From contig NZ_CP187555.1 in the NCBI RefSeq assembly GCF_049860805.1, positions 1,364,001 through 1,428,000 of the forward strand: 64,000 nucleotides of DNA, given 5' to 3'. Shown in pieces: positions 16,245-25,589 of this stretch (positions within the stretch are counted from its first letter, which is position 1; each line of letters begins with the position of its first letter). Below the pieces are notes generated by a model. That model worked only from the letters and a program-made list of their open reading frames with translations, had not been told where the DNA came from and searched no databases. The stretch is from Parabacteroides sp900760525 (GTDB taxonomy: Bacteria; Bacteroidota; Bacteroidia; Bacteroidales; Tannerellaceae). The position numbers and the translations under genes were made by a program.

Positions 16245-16670
16245 TTATAGGTTAATCAAATCGCTTTCATTGATGTAACCCAGATTTTGGCGGCGAATCA
16301 CCTCACGGGCGGCTTCGCGGTTGTTGGTGCGCAAGATCAGGATCGATTTCTCGTTGGCAGAGAAACAATACATATATTCGATGCTGACGCCAGCCTTCGT
16401 GAAGCAAGACAGTGTTTGGGCAAAGCTGCCTGCACATGAATTCGTGACGATAGCCAGCACATCAGTCAGATTGGCACTGACATTGTTGCTCTTCAGTATC
16501 TTATAGGCTTTTTGCGGATCGCTGACAATGATTCGCAGGATACCGTATTCGGATGTATCTGCCACTGTTGCGGCAATAATCCGTATCTTTTCTTCGGCCA
16601 GCAAAGCGAGGATTTCGCTTAACTTTCCGTATTTGTTTTCCAGAAAAATAGAAATCTGATTGACTGTCAT
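16245..16670 (-). CDS. ACT-domain protein
   Basis: Encodes 141 residues made of two ACT modules: residues ~3-68 (VNQISIFLENKYGKLSEILALL) and ~72-138 (VLAIVTNSCAGSFAQTLSCF). ACT domains bind amino acids or related ligands and regulate partner enzymes. Next to a PaaK-like ligase, such proteins are commonly encoded in Bacteroidetes and archaea, where an aromatic amino-acid degradation product is the likely ligand. It lies 11 bases upstream of the small accessory gene and 35 bases downstream of the ligase gene, forming one operon. Cytoplasmic. Confidence 0.8.
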   Translation of the reverse strand: MTVNQISIFLENKYGKLSEILALLAEEKIRIIAATVADTSEYGILRIIVSDPQKAYKILKSNNVSANLTDVLAIVTNSCAGSFAQTLSCFTKAGVSIEYMYCFSANEKSILILRTNNREAAREVIRRQNLGYINESDLINL

Positions 16671-16705
16671 GTTGATTTATGATTTTAGATGTATGATTTA
16701 TGAGT

Positions 16706-18007
16706 TCAGCAAAGTTTACGCAAGTCTTTCACCCGGACTGCTTTTCCATCCTGTACCGGCAAGGAACCTTTGGCCACCAGCTTGAGGTGGGGCGTCAGAA
16801 GCAACTCGTCTTTCAACTGACGGGTGATTTCCTTTGTCAGACGTTGCAAGACGCTGTAATCGTCGGTGAACAGATCGCTCAATTCCACTTCGATCAGCAT
16901 CTCGTCATTGTTTCCTACCGTTTCGATCGTAATCAGGTAATTGCTGCCCAATTCTTTAAACTGCATCAGTATCTTTTCGATCTGGATAGGGAAGAGGTTG
17001 ACCCCTTTCAATATGATCATATCGTCGCTGCGGCCTTTGAAACGGGCCAGGCGTTTATGTGTCCGTCCGCAGGGACATTCTCCCGGAAGGACACAGGTCA
17101 GGTCACGGGTACGGTAACGGAATAAAGGCATAGCTTCGCGGTTGATGGTCGTCAGGACCATTTCGCCGACTTCACCTTCTTTCACCGGCTTTAATGTGAC
17201 CGGATCGATAATTTCTACGATTACATTATCTTCCCAGATATGAAGCCCGTTCTGCTCCGTACATTCGAATGCGACGCCGGGACCGTTCATTTCCGACATT
17301 CCGAAACAGTTATATGCTTTTACGCCTAACAACTGCTCGATCCGGCGGCGTTGTTCTTCCGAGTGAGGTTCGGCGCCGATACAAACGGTGTGCAGTTTGG
17401 TGTCGCGACGAGGATCGAGGCCCATTTCATACATGACTTCAGCCAGGCGCGTGGCATAGCTGGGAATAATATGAAGGCAGGTTGTACCGAAGTCTGTGAT
17501 AAACTTGATCTGCCGTTTGGTATTTCCTGCTGCTGCCGGTACGGTCAGGCAACCTAATTTTTCTGCTCCGTACTGAAACCCCAGTCCGCCGGTGAACATC
17601 CCGTAGCCGGAAGTGTTCTGGAATACATCCGTGTCGCGAATGCCTACCATATACATACAGCGTGCCACTTGGTTAGCCCATTGGTCCAGGTCTTTGGCCG
17701 AATGCAATACGACTGTCGGATTTCCTGTCGTGCCACTCGACGAATGGATACGTACGCAGTCTTTGATAGGAATAGCCGCCATTCCATACGGATAATTGTT
17801 ACGAAGATCATCTTTCGTCGTGAAAGGTATCTTTTGCAAATCTGCCAGTGATTGTATACTGTCGGCCGTGATGCCGTTTTCTTTGAACACTTTGCTGTAG
17901 AAAGGTGAATTTCCGGCTGCTTCAATTGTCTTTTTCAATCGCTCCAACTGTAACTTTTCCAAGTCTTCGCGATTCATGGTTTCAATATCTTTCTGCCAAT
18001 ATTCCAT
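16706..18007 (-). CDS. paaK: Phenylacetate-CoA ligase family protein
   Basis: Encodes 433 residues, the usual length for PaaK. The AMP-binding P-loop reads HSSSGTTGNPTVV (about 91-103). The A5-like motif YNCFGMSEMNGPG (about 235) and the hinge RFKGRSDDMIILKGVN (about 328) are present, and a C-terminal ligase domain follows. A CGRTHKRLARFK segment carries two of the cysteines often seen in the family. It activates an aryl acetate (phenylacetate or indoleacetate type) to its CoA thioester with ATP. It is first in an operon with the ACT protein, small protein and symporter. The exact substrate is not shown. Confidence 0.85.
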   Translation of the reverse strand: MEYWQKDIETMNREDLEKLQLERLKKTIEAAGNSPFYSKVFKENGITADSIQSLADLQKIPFTTKDDLRNNYPYGMAAIPIKDCVRIHSSSGTTGNPTVVLHSAKDLDQWANQVARCMYMVGIRDTDVFQNTSGYGMFTGGLGFQYGAEKLGCLTVPAAAGNTKRQIKFITDFGTTCLHIIPSYATRLAEVMYEMGLDPRRDTKLHTVCIGAEPHSEEQRRRIEQLLGVKAYNCFGMSEMNGPGVAFECTEQNGLHIWEDNVIVEIIDPVTLKPVKEGEVGEMVLTTINREAMPLFRYRTRDLTCVLPGECPCGRTHKRLARFKGRSDDMIILKGVNLFPIQIEKILMQFKELGSNYLITIETVGNNDEMLIEVELSDLFTDDYSVLQRLTKEITRQLKDELLLTPHLKLVAKGSLPVQDGKAVRVKDLRKLC

Positions 18008-18050
18008 TGTTTTTCGTATTATAATGTGTTTGATTCATGAAATTAGACTG

Positions 18051-18058
18051 CAAATATA
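18051..18058 (-). promoter_or_regulatory. -7 promoter box upstream of paaK operon
   Basis: The minus strand reads TATATTTG, matching TAnnTTTG, 44 bases upstream of the paaK start. A convincing -33 TTTG at the right distance was not seen. Confidence 0.4.
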
Positions 18059-18500
18059 TCGTTTATATTGGATTTGTGCGGCATTTTATTGGAATAATTC
18101 ACATGGCTATATCTGTTTTACCTATTAACTTGTTTTTTGCTCGCCGACAAAAACAAGTTAATAGTCCGATTTCTATTTGATGAACATCTTATCATAGTTG
18201 ATTGCCAATTTCTTGAATGCCAATACAAAGTCTGCTCCTAACGAACCAAAAAATAAATGGCTGTTGTTGGTGTCATATTTTACTATTTCCGTATTATATA
18301 ATGTACATACCCATGTTCAATAGATTCTGGCTCTGAGTGCTGCCATGCCGATTGAGGTTTCTGCGCCAAGTTCTTGTTGATGGAATTAGACACAATTTAC
18401 TGTCACTTCGATTCGTTTTGAGTTATTTTGATAACAGGCAAATCTTCGTTTTTCATCCTTTTAGCCTGAAAAGTTCTTGTTTTTGCACCTCTTTCTCAAA

Positions 18501-18601
18501 ATCATTTAGATCATTTTTAAAATCATCTGAATGTTTTTCCAAAACTATTGAGATGTTTTAGGCAAATCATTCAGATGAATCCGGCAAATCATTTAGATGA
18601 T
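18501..18601. repeat. Short-palindrome array 1 (five units, 21-22 bp period)
   Basis: Five imperfect 14-bp palindromes of the type ATCATTTAGATGAT start at 18501, 18522, 18544, 18566 and 18588 (steps 21, 22, 22, 22). Spacers are 7-8 bp. Units 1, 4 and 5 are best preserved; unit 3 is most diverged. It lies in a gene-free region between the paaK promoter and the broken nhaC copy. It has the same architecture as arrays at 21285, 29011 and 37181 but a different palindrome. Confidence 0.7.
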
Positions 18602-19013
18602 TTTTCCGAACGAACCAAAAAAGGGAGGAATAACGGTCTGACAAGGTTCCGGAAAGAGCTCAAAATGCCATTTTAACATTTCACAGACTCTATAAAGCAA
18701 TCTATTTCTAATTGACATTTAGGTAGAAATCCTACCGTCTAACTTATATTCTCGTTTATTTTTCCTGCATCTTCCCGATTCCAGGTGACAAAAAGAAATA
18801 TTTCTGATGTCCCTTCCGACAAAATAATAATGGTGAACGCTGTCTCCTGGACTTATTTGTAATCATTTCGCTCCCGGACACATAGAGGACAATCTGAGGC
18901 GGGTAAATTTGACATTTTGTCAATGTGAAAAAAAAATACTTAGAAGCGGACAATTAATAAAATAGTAAGACCAGCAAAGTAAAAGTAGTTTAAACTCTAT
19001 TTGGCAATAGGTC
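18602..19013. other. Gene-free stretch left of broken nhaC copy
   Basis: AT-rich, with only short frames lacking any family resemblance on both strands. It contains the native downstream flank of nhaC (18967-19031), inferred because the left copy keeps the original gene end. No further repeat was seen. Confidence 0.4.
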
Positions 19014-19933
19014 TTACGCCTTGTTCAAACTATACTTGCGCGGATAATTGAATGCGATAGCAAGCAAGGCTCCTACACCCAATAAATAAGGATAATACAG
19101 ATACTGCATGATTTCGATAGGGAAGACATGCCCCAGACCAGCCGCCATCAACAATTGAGCGCCGTAGGGTATGATACCCTGAACAAAGCAGGAGAAAATG
19201 TCCAACAGGCTGGCACTGCGTCTCGGATCTATTTTGAAACGATCGGCCCCGTTTCATATCCGCTCCCGACCCCACTTCCGATCAGCACGTAGATAATACC
19301 GGTCAGGATGGCGATCGGAAGAGCGATTCGAATATTCACCTTGAACTTATCATTCATATTACAACCTTGCGTACGCGTGGCAACGATAGTCGTATCGGAT
19401 ATGAAAGACAGGTTGTCCCCGAACATGGCTCCGCTTACGACAACTCCCAGCATGAGCGCATCGGGCATTCCGGTTTTGTCAGCGATCCCAACGGCGACAG
19501 GAGCCAGGGCAACGATTGTCCCGACAGATGTTCCGACAGAAATGGAAATAAAACAAGCAGCGAGGAAGATTCCGGTAGCCAACAAATTACCTGGCAGGAT
19601 GGACATAGCCAGATTGACCGTAGCATCGACTGCTCCCATCGCTTTTGCTGTTTGGGCGAAAGCACCGGCAAGAATGAAGATCAATACCATCAGCATAATA
19701 TTGCTGTTGGCCGCTCCCCGGCAGAATTGTTCGATCCGGTTGCTTAGTTTTCCTCCCTTGGATATGGCTATGGCAACTACAGAAGAGACAACAAAGGCCA
19801 CGGTAATAGGTATTTTGTAGAAATCTCCTGCAATAATGGACACTACAAGATAGGATAATAAGAAAACAACCAGAGGTGTCAGTGCCCACGGGTTAGGGGC
19901 ATGATGTAAACGTGAACTATTCGGATCTGTCAT
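19014..19933 (-). pseudogene. Broken second copy of nhaC (397-bp internal deletion)
   Basis: This copy matches the intact gene at 21378-22703 at about 99%. It lacks 397 bases that in the intact copy lie between two CGATCGGC octamers (21613 and 22010); one octamer remains here. Because 397 is not a multiple of three, the frame shifts. The N-terminal 234 residues end in GPIVSK and the last ~63 residues continue in another frame. The C-terminus here (KYSLNKA) is probably the native one. Membrane helices 1-6 or so remain, so a functional antiporter is unlikely. Confidence 0.85.
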
Positions 19934-20079
19934 TATTATTAAACCACATATTTAGAAAGTAAATCTCAGCGCAATACGGATGCCACCCTTTTTGATATCA
20001 GGATGATTCAGGTAGGTTAAGCGTCTGTAATAATCGATGCGCAGGATCTTAAATATATTTTCCAAACCGACGCTGCATT
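19032..20079. repeat. Duplicated segment, copy A (1048 bp)
   Basis: Matches 21405-22849 (1445 bp) end to end with about ten substitutions and one 397-bp deletion; 1445 minus 1048 is exactly 397. It contains the broken nhaC and the last ~137 bases of the DUF5686 gene. At the right end, homology stops after CGCTGCATT. Confidence 0.9.
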
Positions 20080-20497
20080 TTCATAAGCACTCATAATTAA
20101 TTTAGTATTACGCAATCCTGTCCTCAAAGGTCGCATTTATAAAAGAAAGCGCAAGGACCATCGTTTATTACTGTCTTGAGGCTCTCGACTGCCCACACAC
20201 CAATAATAGAACAATGTCCCCACGCTTTATGTTAGTATATAGTCACCTATCAAAGCTGACAGGTGTATATAGCAAACACAAGCGTAGGAGCCATTTTTGT
20301 CTATTATCTTGGTATGTTGAAATTGTCGAGATTTCAAGACAAGATAATATCGAAACGCTTCTACGTTATTTTCTAATACGAAAGCAAAGGTCGTGGTTTT
20401 AGGCGAGTATGCAAAATTTATGGTAACTTTTTTTGTCAAAACTTCCATGATTGGGAATTTGGTACTACTTTTGCCGTAGTACAATAAAAAAGAGAAA
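20080..20497. other. Gene-free stretch between copy A and higB
   Basis: About 420 bases of unique sequence with no convincing gene. It contains a purine/pyrimidine-mixed region and the probable higBA promoter just before 20498. Short frames on both strands lack recognisable features. Confidence 0.35.
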
Positions 20498-20791
20498 GTG
20501 AAAATCATTGATTCTGAGAAATTAGAGAAATTCATCCGTAAGCATAAGGATGCAGACAAAGCTGTTCAAAAATGGATTGAAATATGTGAATCTGCAAACT
20601 GGAAGAATCATTCAGATTTGAAAAATGATTTTCTGTCAGCAGACTATGTCGGTAACAACAGGTACGTGTTTAATATTAAAGGTAATAACTACCGGATTGT
20701 TGCTGTGGTCGTCTTCTTCGCAGGTCGGATGATTATCCGTTTTATCGGTACGCATCCGGAATATGATAGAATTGATGTGAAAACAATCTAA
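20498..20791 (+). CDS. higB: HigB-type mRNA interferase toxin
   Basis: Encodes 97 residues. The RelE/HigB fold is suggested by the order of secondary structure and by motifs: WIEICESANWKNHSDLKNDF (about 26-45), then RYVFNIKGNNYRIVAVVVF (about 54-72) and RFIGTHPEYDRID near the end. This layout is that of the HigB_toxin family, ribosome-dependent endoribonucleases. The toxin gene comes first, 11 bases before the antitoxin, as in hig modules. The pair sits in a 1325-bp unique segment flanked by two copies of nhaC sequence. Confidence 0.85.
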   Translation: MKIIDSEKLEKFIRKHKDADKAVQKWIEICESANWKNHSDLKNDFLSADYVGNNRYVFNIKGNNYRIVAVVVFFAGRMIIRFIGTHPEYDRIDVKTI

Positions 20792-20802
20792 AGAAAGTTC
20801 CT

Positions 20803-21186
20803 ATGATAATTAAAAATGATGCCCAATACAGAGAATATAAAAACGCAGTGGAAGTGATTATCACAAAGGGTACAGAACTTGGTGATATGGAACTTTTGCC
20901 ACAGCCTGATAAAGATGAATTTATCAAACTCACTGATGCTGTCTACGAATGGGAGGCTGCTTATCATCCTTTGCCGGGTAAGGTATCGACTTTGATAACA
21001 GACGAGATAAAAAAGAAGATGGCAGATAAGAAAATCAAACAAAAAGAAGCGGCAAGAATGCTTGGCATTTCAGAGTCTCGAATAAGTGAATTGTTGAATG
21101 GAAAACGTGCAATCAACTTGAACATAGCTAAACGTTTACGCGATTATTTTGGAATACCGGCAGATTTCATATTTGACCATATCTGA
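20803..21186 (+). CDS. higA: HigA-type antitoxin with Xre helix-turn-helix
   Basis: Encodes 127 residues. The N-terminal half (about 1-60) is acidic and would bind the toxin. The C-terminal half carries a Xre helix-turn-helix (KIKQKEAARMLGISESRISE, about residues 78-97) and ends IPADFIFDHI. The order (toxin upstream, HTH antitoxin downstream) and the 11-bp gap mark a HigBA-like module, normally autorepressed by the antitoxin. The palindrome array at 21285-21392 begins 98 bases after its stop, but operators would be expected upstream. Confidence 0.85.
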   Translation: MIIKNDAQYREYKNAVEVIITKGTELGDMELLPQPDKDEFIKLTDAVYEWEAAYHPLPGKVSTLITDEIKKKMADKKIKQKEAARMLGISESRISELLNGKRAINLNIAKRLRDYFGIPADFIFDHI

Positions 21187-21284
21187 TTAGGAATAGAATG
21201 TCTTTCTGATAGGAGAAAAAGGCTTTTGCCGGATTTTCTATAGGATTTCATCCGACATATCAAGAGGCTCCATGTGTCTGAAAA

Positions 21285-21392
21285 CGGCTTATTAAGTAGT
21301 GCGTCATCTACTCGATAAGCAGACGTTCATCTACTTAGTAAGTAGGCAATCCTCTACTTAGTAAACAGAGTACCCCTCTACTTATTAAGTAG
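21285..21392. repeat. Short-palindrome array 2 (five units, 23 bp period)
   Basis: Five 15-bp palindromes of the type CTACTTANTAAGTAG start at 21285, 21308, 21331, 21354 and 21378 (steps 23, 23, 23, 24). Spacers are 8-9 bp and unrelated in sequence. Units 3 and 5 are perfect; 1, 2 and 4 have two to four changes. Unit 5 supplies the stop codon and last codons of nhaC. Spacers are too short for CRISPR. Confidence 0.8.
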
Positions 21393-22703
21393 ATTTAGGC
21401 CTGCATACTTGCGCGGATAATTGAATGCGATAGCAAGCAAGGCTCCTACACCCAATAAATAAGGATAATACAGATACTGCATGATTTCGATAGGGGAGAC
21501 ATGCCCCAGACCAGCCGCCATCAACAATTGAGCGCCGTAGGGTATGATTCCCTGAACGAAGCAGGAGAAAATGTCCAACAGGCTGGCACTGCGTCTCGGA
21601 TCTATTTTGAAACGATCGGCGATATCTTTAGCTATCGGACCTGCCATGATCAAAGCAATGGTGTTGTTTGCGGTGCAAAGATTGGCAAAACTTATTAATG
21701 CCGCAATGCTCAGTTCGGCTCCTTTGGAGGAACGGATGCGGGAGGTGAGTTTCAGGATAATCCAATCGATGCCTCCGTTATACCGTATCATTTCCAACAT
21801 CCCGCCGGCCAGCAACGTGACGATAATAAGCTCACCCATATTCGAAATGCCCAGTCCCATCGAAGCATTCCAACCCCAAATGTCGAACCCGCCTGTAAGC
21901 AGTCCGACGATACCGGACAGGATAATCCCGACAATCAGAACCATCATGACATTCACGCCGCAAATAGCTGTTATCAGGACAACCAAATAGGGCAGGACCT
22001 TGACCCATTCGATCGGCCCCGTTTCATATCCGCTCCCGACCCCACTTCCGATCAGCACGTAGATAATACCGGTCAGGATGGCGATCGGAAGAGCGATTCG
22101 AATATTCACCTTGAACTTATCATTCATATTACAACCTTGCGTACGCGTGGCAACGATAGTCGTATCGGATATGAAAGACAGGTTGTCCCCGAACATGGCT
22201 CCGCTTACGACAACTCCCAGCATGAGCGCATCGGGCATTCCGGTTTTGTCAGCGATCCCAACGGCGACAGGAGCCAGGGCAACGATTGTCCCGACAGATG
22301 TTCCGACAGAAATGGAAATAAAACAAGCAGCGAGGAAGATTCCGGCAGCCAACAAATTACCTGGCAGGATGGACATAGCCAGATTGACCGTAGCATCGAC
22401 TGCTCCCATCGCTTTTGCTGTTTGGGCGAAAGCACCGGCAAGAATGAAGATCAATACCATCAGCATAATATTGCTGTTGGCCGCTCCCCGGCAGAATTGT
22501 TCGATCCGGTTGCTTAGTTTTCCTCCTTTGGATATGGCTATGGCAACTACAGAAGAGACAACAAAGGCCACGGTAATAGGCATTTTGTAGAAATCTCCTG
22601 CAATAATGGACACTACAAGATAGGATAATAAGAAAACAACCAGAGGTGCCAGTGCCCACGGGTTAGGGGCATGATGTAAACGTGAACTATTCGGATCTGT
22701 CAT
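21378..22703 (-). CDS. nhaC: Na+/H+ antiporter, NhaC family
   Basis: Encodes 441 residues with about 11 hydrophobic segments, in the inner membrane. NhaC-type features include FISISVGTSVGTIVALAPVA (about 117-136), GAMFGDNLSFISDTTIVATR (about 162-181) and a C-terminal CTANNTIALIMAGPIAKDIAD. It exchanges Na+ for H+ and probably supports Na+ homeostasis together with the Na+-NQR encoded 8 kb away. The last eight residues (AGLNLLNK) derive from palindrome array 2, not from the native gene end. It follows the DUF5686 gene by 18 bases, so the two are probably co-transcribed. A broken copy lies at 19014-19933. Confidence 0.9.
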   Translation of the reverse strand: MTDPNSSRLHHAPNPWALAPLVVFLLSYLVVSIIAGDFYKMPITVAFVVSSVVAIAISKGGKLSNRIEQFCRGAANSNIMLMVLIFILAGAFAQTAKAMGAVDATVNLAMSILPGNLLAAGIFLAACFISISVGTSVGTIVALAPVAVGIADKTGMPDALMLGVVVSGAMFGDNLSFISDTTIVATRTQGCNMNDKFKVNIRIALPIAILTGIIYVLIGSGVGSGYETGPIEWVKVLPYLVVLITAICGVNVMMVLIVGIILSGIVGLLTGGFDIWGWNASMGLGISNMGELIIVTLLAGGMLEMIRYNGGIDWIILKLTSRIRSSKGAELSIAALISFANLCTANNTIALIMAGPIAKDIADRFKIDPRRSASLLDIFSCFVQGIIPYGAQLLMAAGLGHVSPIEIMQYLYYPYLLGVGALLAIAFNYPRKYAGLNLLNK

Positions 22704-22849
22704 TATTATTAAACCACATATTTAGAAAGTAAATCTCAGCGCAATACGGATGCCTCCCTTTTTGATATCAGGATGATTCAGGTAAGTTAAGCGTCTGTAA
22801 TAATCGATGCGCAGGATCTTAAATATATTTTCCAAACCGACGCTGCATT
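21405..22849. repeat. Duplicated segment, copy B (1445 bp)
   Basis: Intact counterpart of copy A (19032-20079). It starts at ATACTTGCG within the nhaC 3' end, directly after array 2, and ends inside the DUF5686 gene at CGCTGCATT. Direct orientation, separated from copy A by 1325 bases carrying higBA and array 2. Confidence 0.9.
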
Positions 22850-25307
22850 CCATATAAGGTGTGTTGCCCAACGGCTGTGTCCCTTCCGGTAACAGGAAAA
22901 GTCCCGGAGTCAATGTCGGGTTGTTTTTATCCGTCAGTCCGCCATAGATCATATTAAAGGAAAGAACTTCACGCAGCCGTAACCATTTGATACCCGGAAT
23001 ACGGTTCAGAATCCAGCCCTTCATATAATAAGTAGCATTAAACGATACATATTGGTCGGTCACGAACTCCAACGCGTTCATCATGTGGAATGCTTCCGGC
23101 TGGATTGTGACGGATTGGTTCGTGTTCGGCAAAATCAATAGGGGAAAAGGCACTTTATCCCAAACCTTTCCTGCTTTTAACTGTGCGTCGATATGGCCGA
23201 AAGAAGACAGCCAGATACGTTTTTCAGCACTGATCTCCGTATGGTTGTAATTGTAATCGCCACCTAATACGCCTTTTATTCCTAATTGATGGGAGAGCTT
23301 GAAAACAGGAGCGTCTTTGGACAGGTTGAATACAGATTCTTTGCCCGAACGCCCGTTGTAAGCCCGTTCACCCGGAGCAAAACGCAATTGTGTCCCGATT
23401 TCGGATGTCGTGAAATCCTTTATATGATACAAATTGCCCGATTCATCCCGTTTAATGTATTGAAGGGTTCCTGCCGCTTCGTTGTTCTGATTCATCATCC
23501 AGGACTTCCAGGTCAGTCCGTTCAGCCATTCTTTCTCGTATTGTAATACGCTTTTGCGGATATACTGCATCTTAGTCACAGGCTCGCCGACTTTCCAGGC
23601 AACGAAAATGTTATCTTTACTTGTGAAAAGGAAGTCCTGCCCCGGGGTGTACACGTCATATTCCTGGATAAACGACAGGTTATTGACCGGGTTCTCTCCT
23701 TCGTGATATTCTTTTTTAGTGAAACTGTGCGTTAATTTCAGGTTGTATTTTATCTTACGGTCGTTTGTTCCATAAGCCAGATAACCGCTTGCAAACCAGT
23801 ATGGATTGAGGTTCGCGGTCGTCATTCCTCCCACACGCATGCGGAAACCTTCCAGGTGGTTCGCACTGAAGGTAGTATTCATCGGACCGAAGTCGAACTT
23901 AGTCACTTTCTTGTCGTTTGCTGTCGGGATATAGCCGGTTATCAGGATTTCGGCGGTTTTGATAATGGCATTGAAGGCCGGTACTTTACGCAACTGCCCT
24001 AATAAATCTTTTAACGCATCTTCCTTTTCTTTCAATGGAATAGGACGGTTGTGCGTCCAAAACGTATCAGGCTGTGCCGTTGCTTCCGGCAAGATATGCA
24101 AGGCCCCTAAGAGTCCGAAAATGGAGTCTGCATTCTGCACATTAAAATTATAATTGTCGTAATTCCTAAGCTGGTGGGCATACAGTTGTTGCGCCCCTTT
24201 TACCACATAGAAATTGACAAAGGTATTTTCCTGGTCGAGTACCCAGGTGCTATCTGGCATCTGCTTGAATTCCTGTTCGATACGGAGCTTGTCCACCCAG
24301 TTCAAGTTGATATTCGCGGGTGTATTCAATAAGACTTTCTTGACTGCATAATTACCGTCAAGCGTTATATAAAGTCGTCCGGTAAACCCGTAACTTTCAC
24401 TGTTTGCCGGAACAAAAGCCAGATCCACACATCTATCTCCACCCACATCAAGCGTATCCATAATGTAGTAATGGTAATAAGTTGTCGCCAATGTCGATGA
24501 CAACGGACTGACGAACCGGTTCAATAAAATAGGAATGTTGTTATCGAAGATATTGATACTCTTGAATATTTCTTCCAGATTGGAAGTTATGCCGCCACCG
24601 TCGTCCAATGTCTTGTCGATACCCTGCATACGTTTGGCCCTGACAAGCGTCTTCTCCGTTTTAGGACTTTTCCGGTAGTAGAAGTCAGAAAGATTTTCAC
24701 GGACGGAAACGGTCAGAATCGGTTTGCCGTTAAATTCGGATGTGTCCAGATAGTTCTTGATGAACTTGAACTTTTTCAAAAATTTATTTTTGTCGAGATT
24801 CGGATTGAAATTATCCAGCGACAGGCTTAATTTTTCGTACACTTCCGTTTGATATTCCGGTTTTGCCTCGATCCGGTTGTCATTCTTGTGAGCAATCACT
24901 TTTTTAATAAGTTCCACAGCCGGGTTATCCTTGCGGGTATATTTTTCTCTTTTAGGTTTGATCACGACTTCTGATATCTCGAAAGCAGTCGGTTTCAACA
25001 GCAGTTCCAGGTTTTCATTTTTTTTACCGGGTTTGAGATCGATGATTTTAGTGTCGTAGCCCAATGAGGCGGCAGCCAGTTTGGTGTAGCCCTGATTGTT
25101 TTGTAGAGTGAATGCTCCATCGTCGTCTGTCATTGCTCCGATAGTCGATCCGTCAAAATAGACGGATACAAATGGGAGCGGTTCACCGGTAATCGAGTCT
25201 TTGACAATACCGGATGCCGAGGTAAAACTCTGAGCATATGATAGAAAAGTTCCTGCTGTCGATTGTAACAGAGCTATTAATATTATATAACGGATAAATC
25301 TTACCAT
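22722..25307 (-). CDS. DUF5686 outer-membrane protein with CarboxypepD_reg domain
   Basis: The start at 25307 gives MVRFIRYIILIALLQSTAGT, a signal peptide; the frame remains open 39 codons upstream but without a sensible signal. After cleavage (near SYAQ), a carboxypeptidase-regulatory-like beta sandwich follows (GIVKDSITGEPLPFVSVYFDG). Then come the DUF5686 region and a long beta-barrel that ends in the aromatic residue of IRIALRFTF. About 861 residues. Proteins of this type are outer-membrane barrels of unknown cargo, common in Bacteroidetes. It precedes nhaC by 18 bases. Its last ~137 bases are duplicated at 19943-20079. Confidence 0.8.
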   Translation of the reverse strand: MVRFIRYIILIALLQSTAGTFLSYAQSFTSASGIVKDSITGEPLPFVSVYFDGSTIGAMTDDDGAFTLQNNQGYTKLAAASLGYDTKIIDLKPGKKNENLELLLKPTAFEISEVVIKPKREKYTRKDNPAVELIKKVIAHKNDNRIEAKPEYQTEVYEKLSLSLDNFNPNLDKNKFLKKFKFIKNYLDTSEFNGKPILTVSVRENLSDFYYRKSPKTEKTLVRAKRMQGIDKTLDDGGGITSNLEEIFKSINIFDNNIPILLNRFVSPLSSTLATTYYHYYIMDTLDVGGDRCVDLAFVPANSESYGFTGRLYITLDGNYAVKKVLLNTPANINLNWVDKLRIEQEFKQMPDSTWVLDQENTFVNFYVVKGAQQLYAHQLRNYDNYNFNVQNADSIFGLLGALHILPEATAQPDTFWTHNRPIPLKEKEDALKDLLGQLRKVPAFNAIIKTAEILITGYIPTANDKKVTKFDFGPMNTTFSANHLEGFRMRVGGMTTANLNPYWFASGYLAYGTNDRKIKYNLKLTHSFTKKEYHEGENPVNNLSFIQEYDVYTPGQDFLFTSKDNIFVAWKVGEPVTKMQYIRKSVLQYEKEWLNGLTWKSWMMNQNNEAAGTLQYIKRDESGNLYHIKDFTTSEIGTQLRFAPGERAYNGRSGKESVFNLSKDAPVFKLSHQLGIKGVLGGDYNYNHTEISAEKRIWLSSFGHIDAQLKAGKVWDKVPFPLLILPNTNQSVTIQPEAFHMMNALEFVTDQYVSFNATYYMKGWILNRIPGIKWLRLREVLSFNMIYGGLTDKNNPTLTPGLFLLPEGTQPLGNTPYMECSVGLENIFKILRIDYYRRLTYLNHPDIKKGGIRIALRFTF

Positions 25308-25589
25308 GTATTTAACGTTGTTCCTTCTCGGATATATGGAACAAAGGTAAGATTTTTTATTGGTTACAATTTTACGGGCGATATTAATAATCTTTAATCG
25401 AAAGATTGATTGTCGCTTAAACAAGTTTTTCGGATTTTATTTATGTAATTTAATATCAGCCATGGTTACAAGAAGTATGTTTGTATTTAATTTCTCTTTA
25501 TATTTGTTTCTTCCGAAAACGTAAAAAACATGTTTTTTATGATTGGTGTTTTATTGAAAGGTTGTTTTTCTCTATAACTGCTAAATTTA

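Noticed and set aside
18501..18601. The palindrome arrays as CRISPR arrays
   Set aside because: Repeats are 12-16 bp palindromes, spacers only 6-9 bp, and no cas gene is near.
18337..18953. Short frames on both strands in the 18.3-19.0 kb gap
   Set aside because: Low-complexity or compositionally biased translations spanning the palindrome array, and no conserved-looking segment.
19308..19820. Long plus-strand frame antisense to the broken nhaC (and its twin at 22078-22590)
   Set aside because: It is a mirror of the coding strand; it appears in both copies only because the segment is duplicated.
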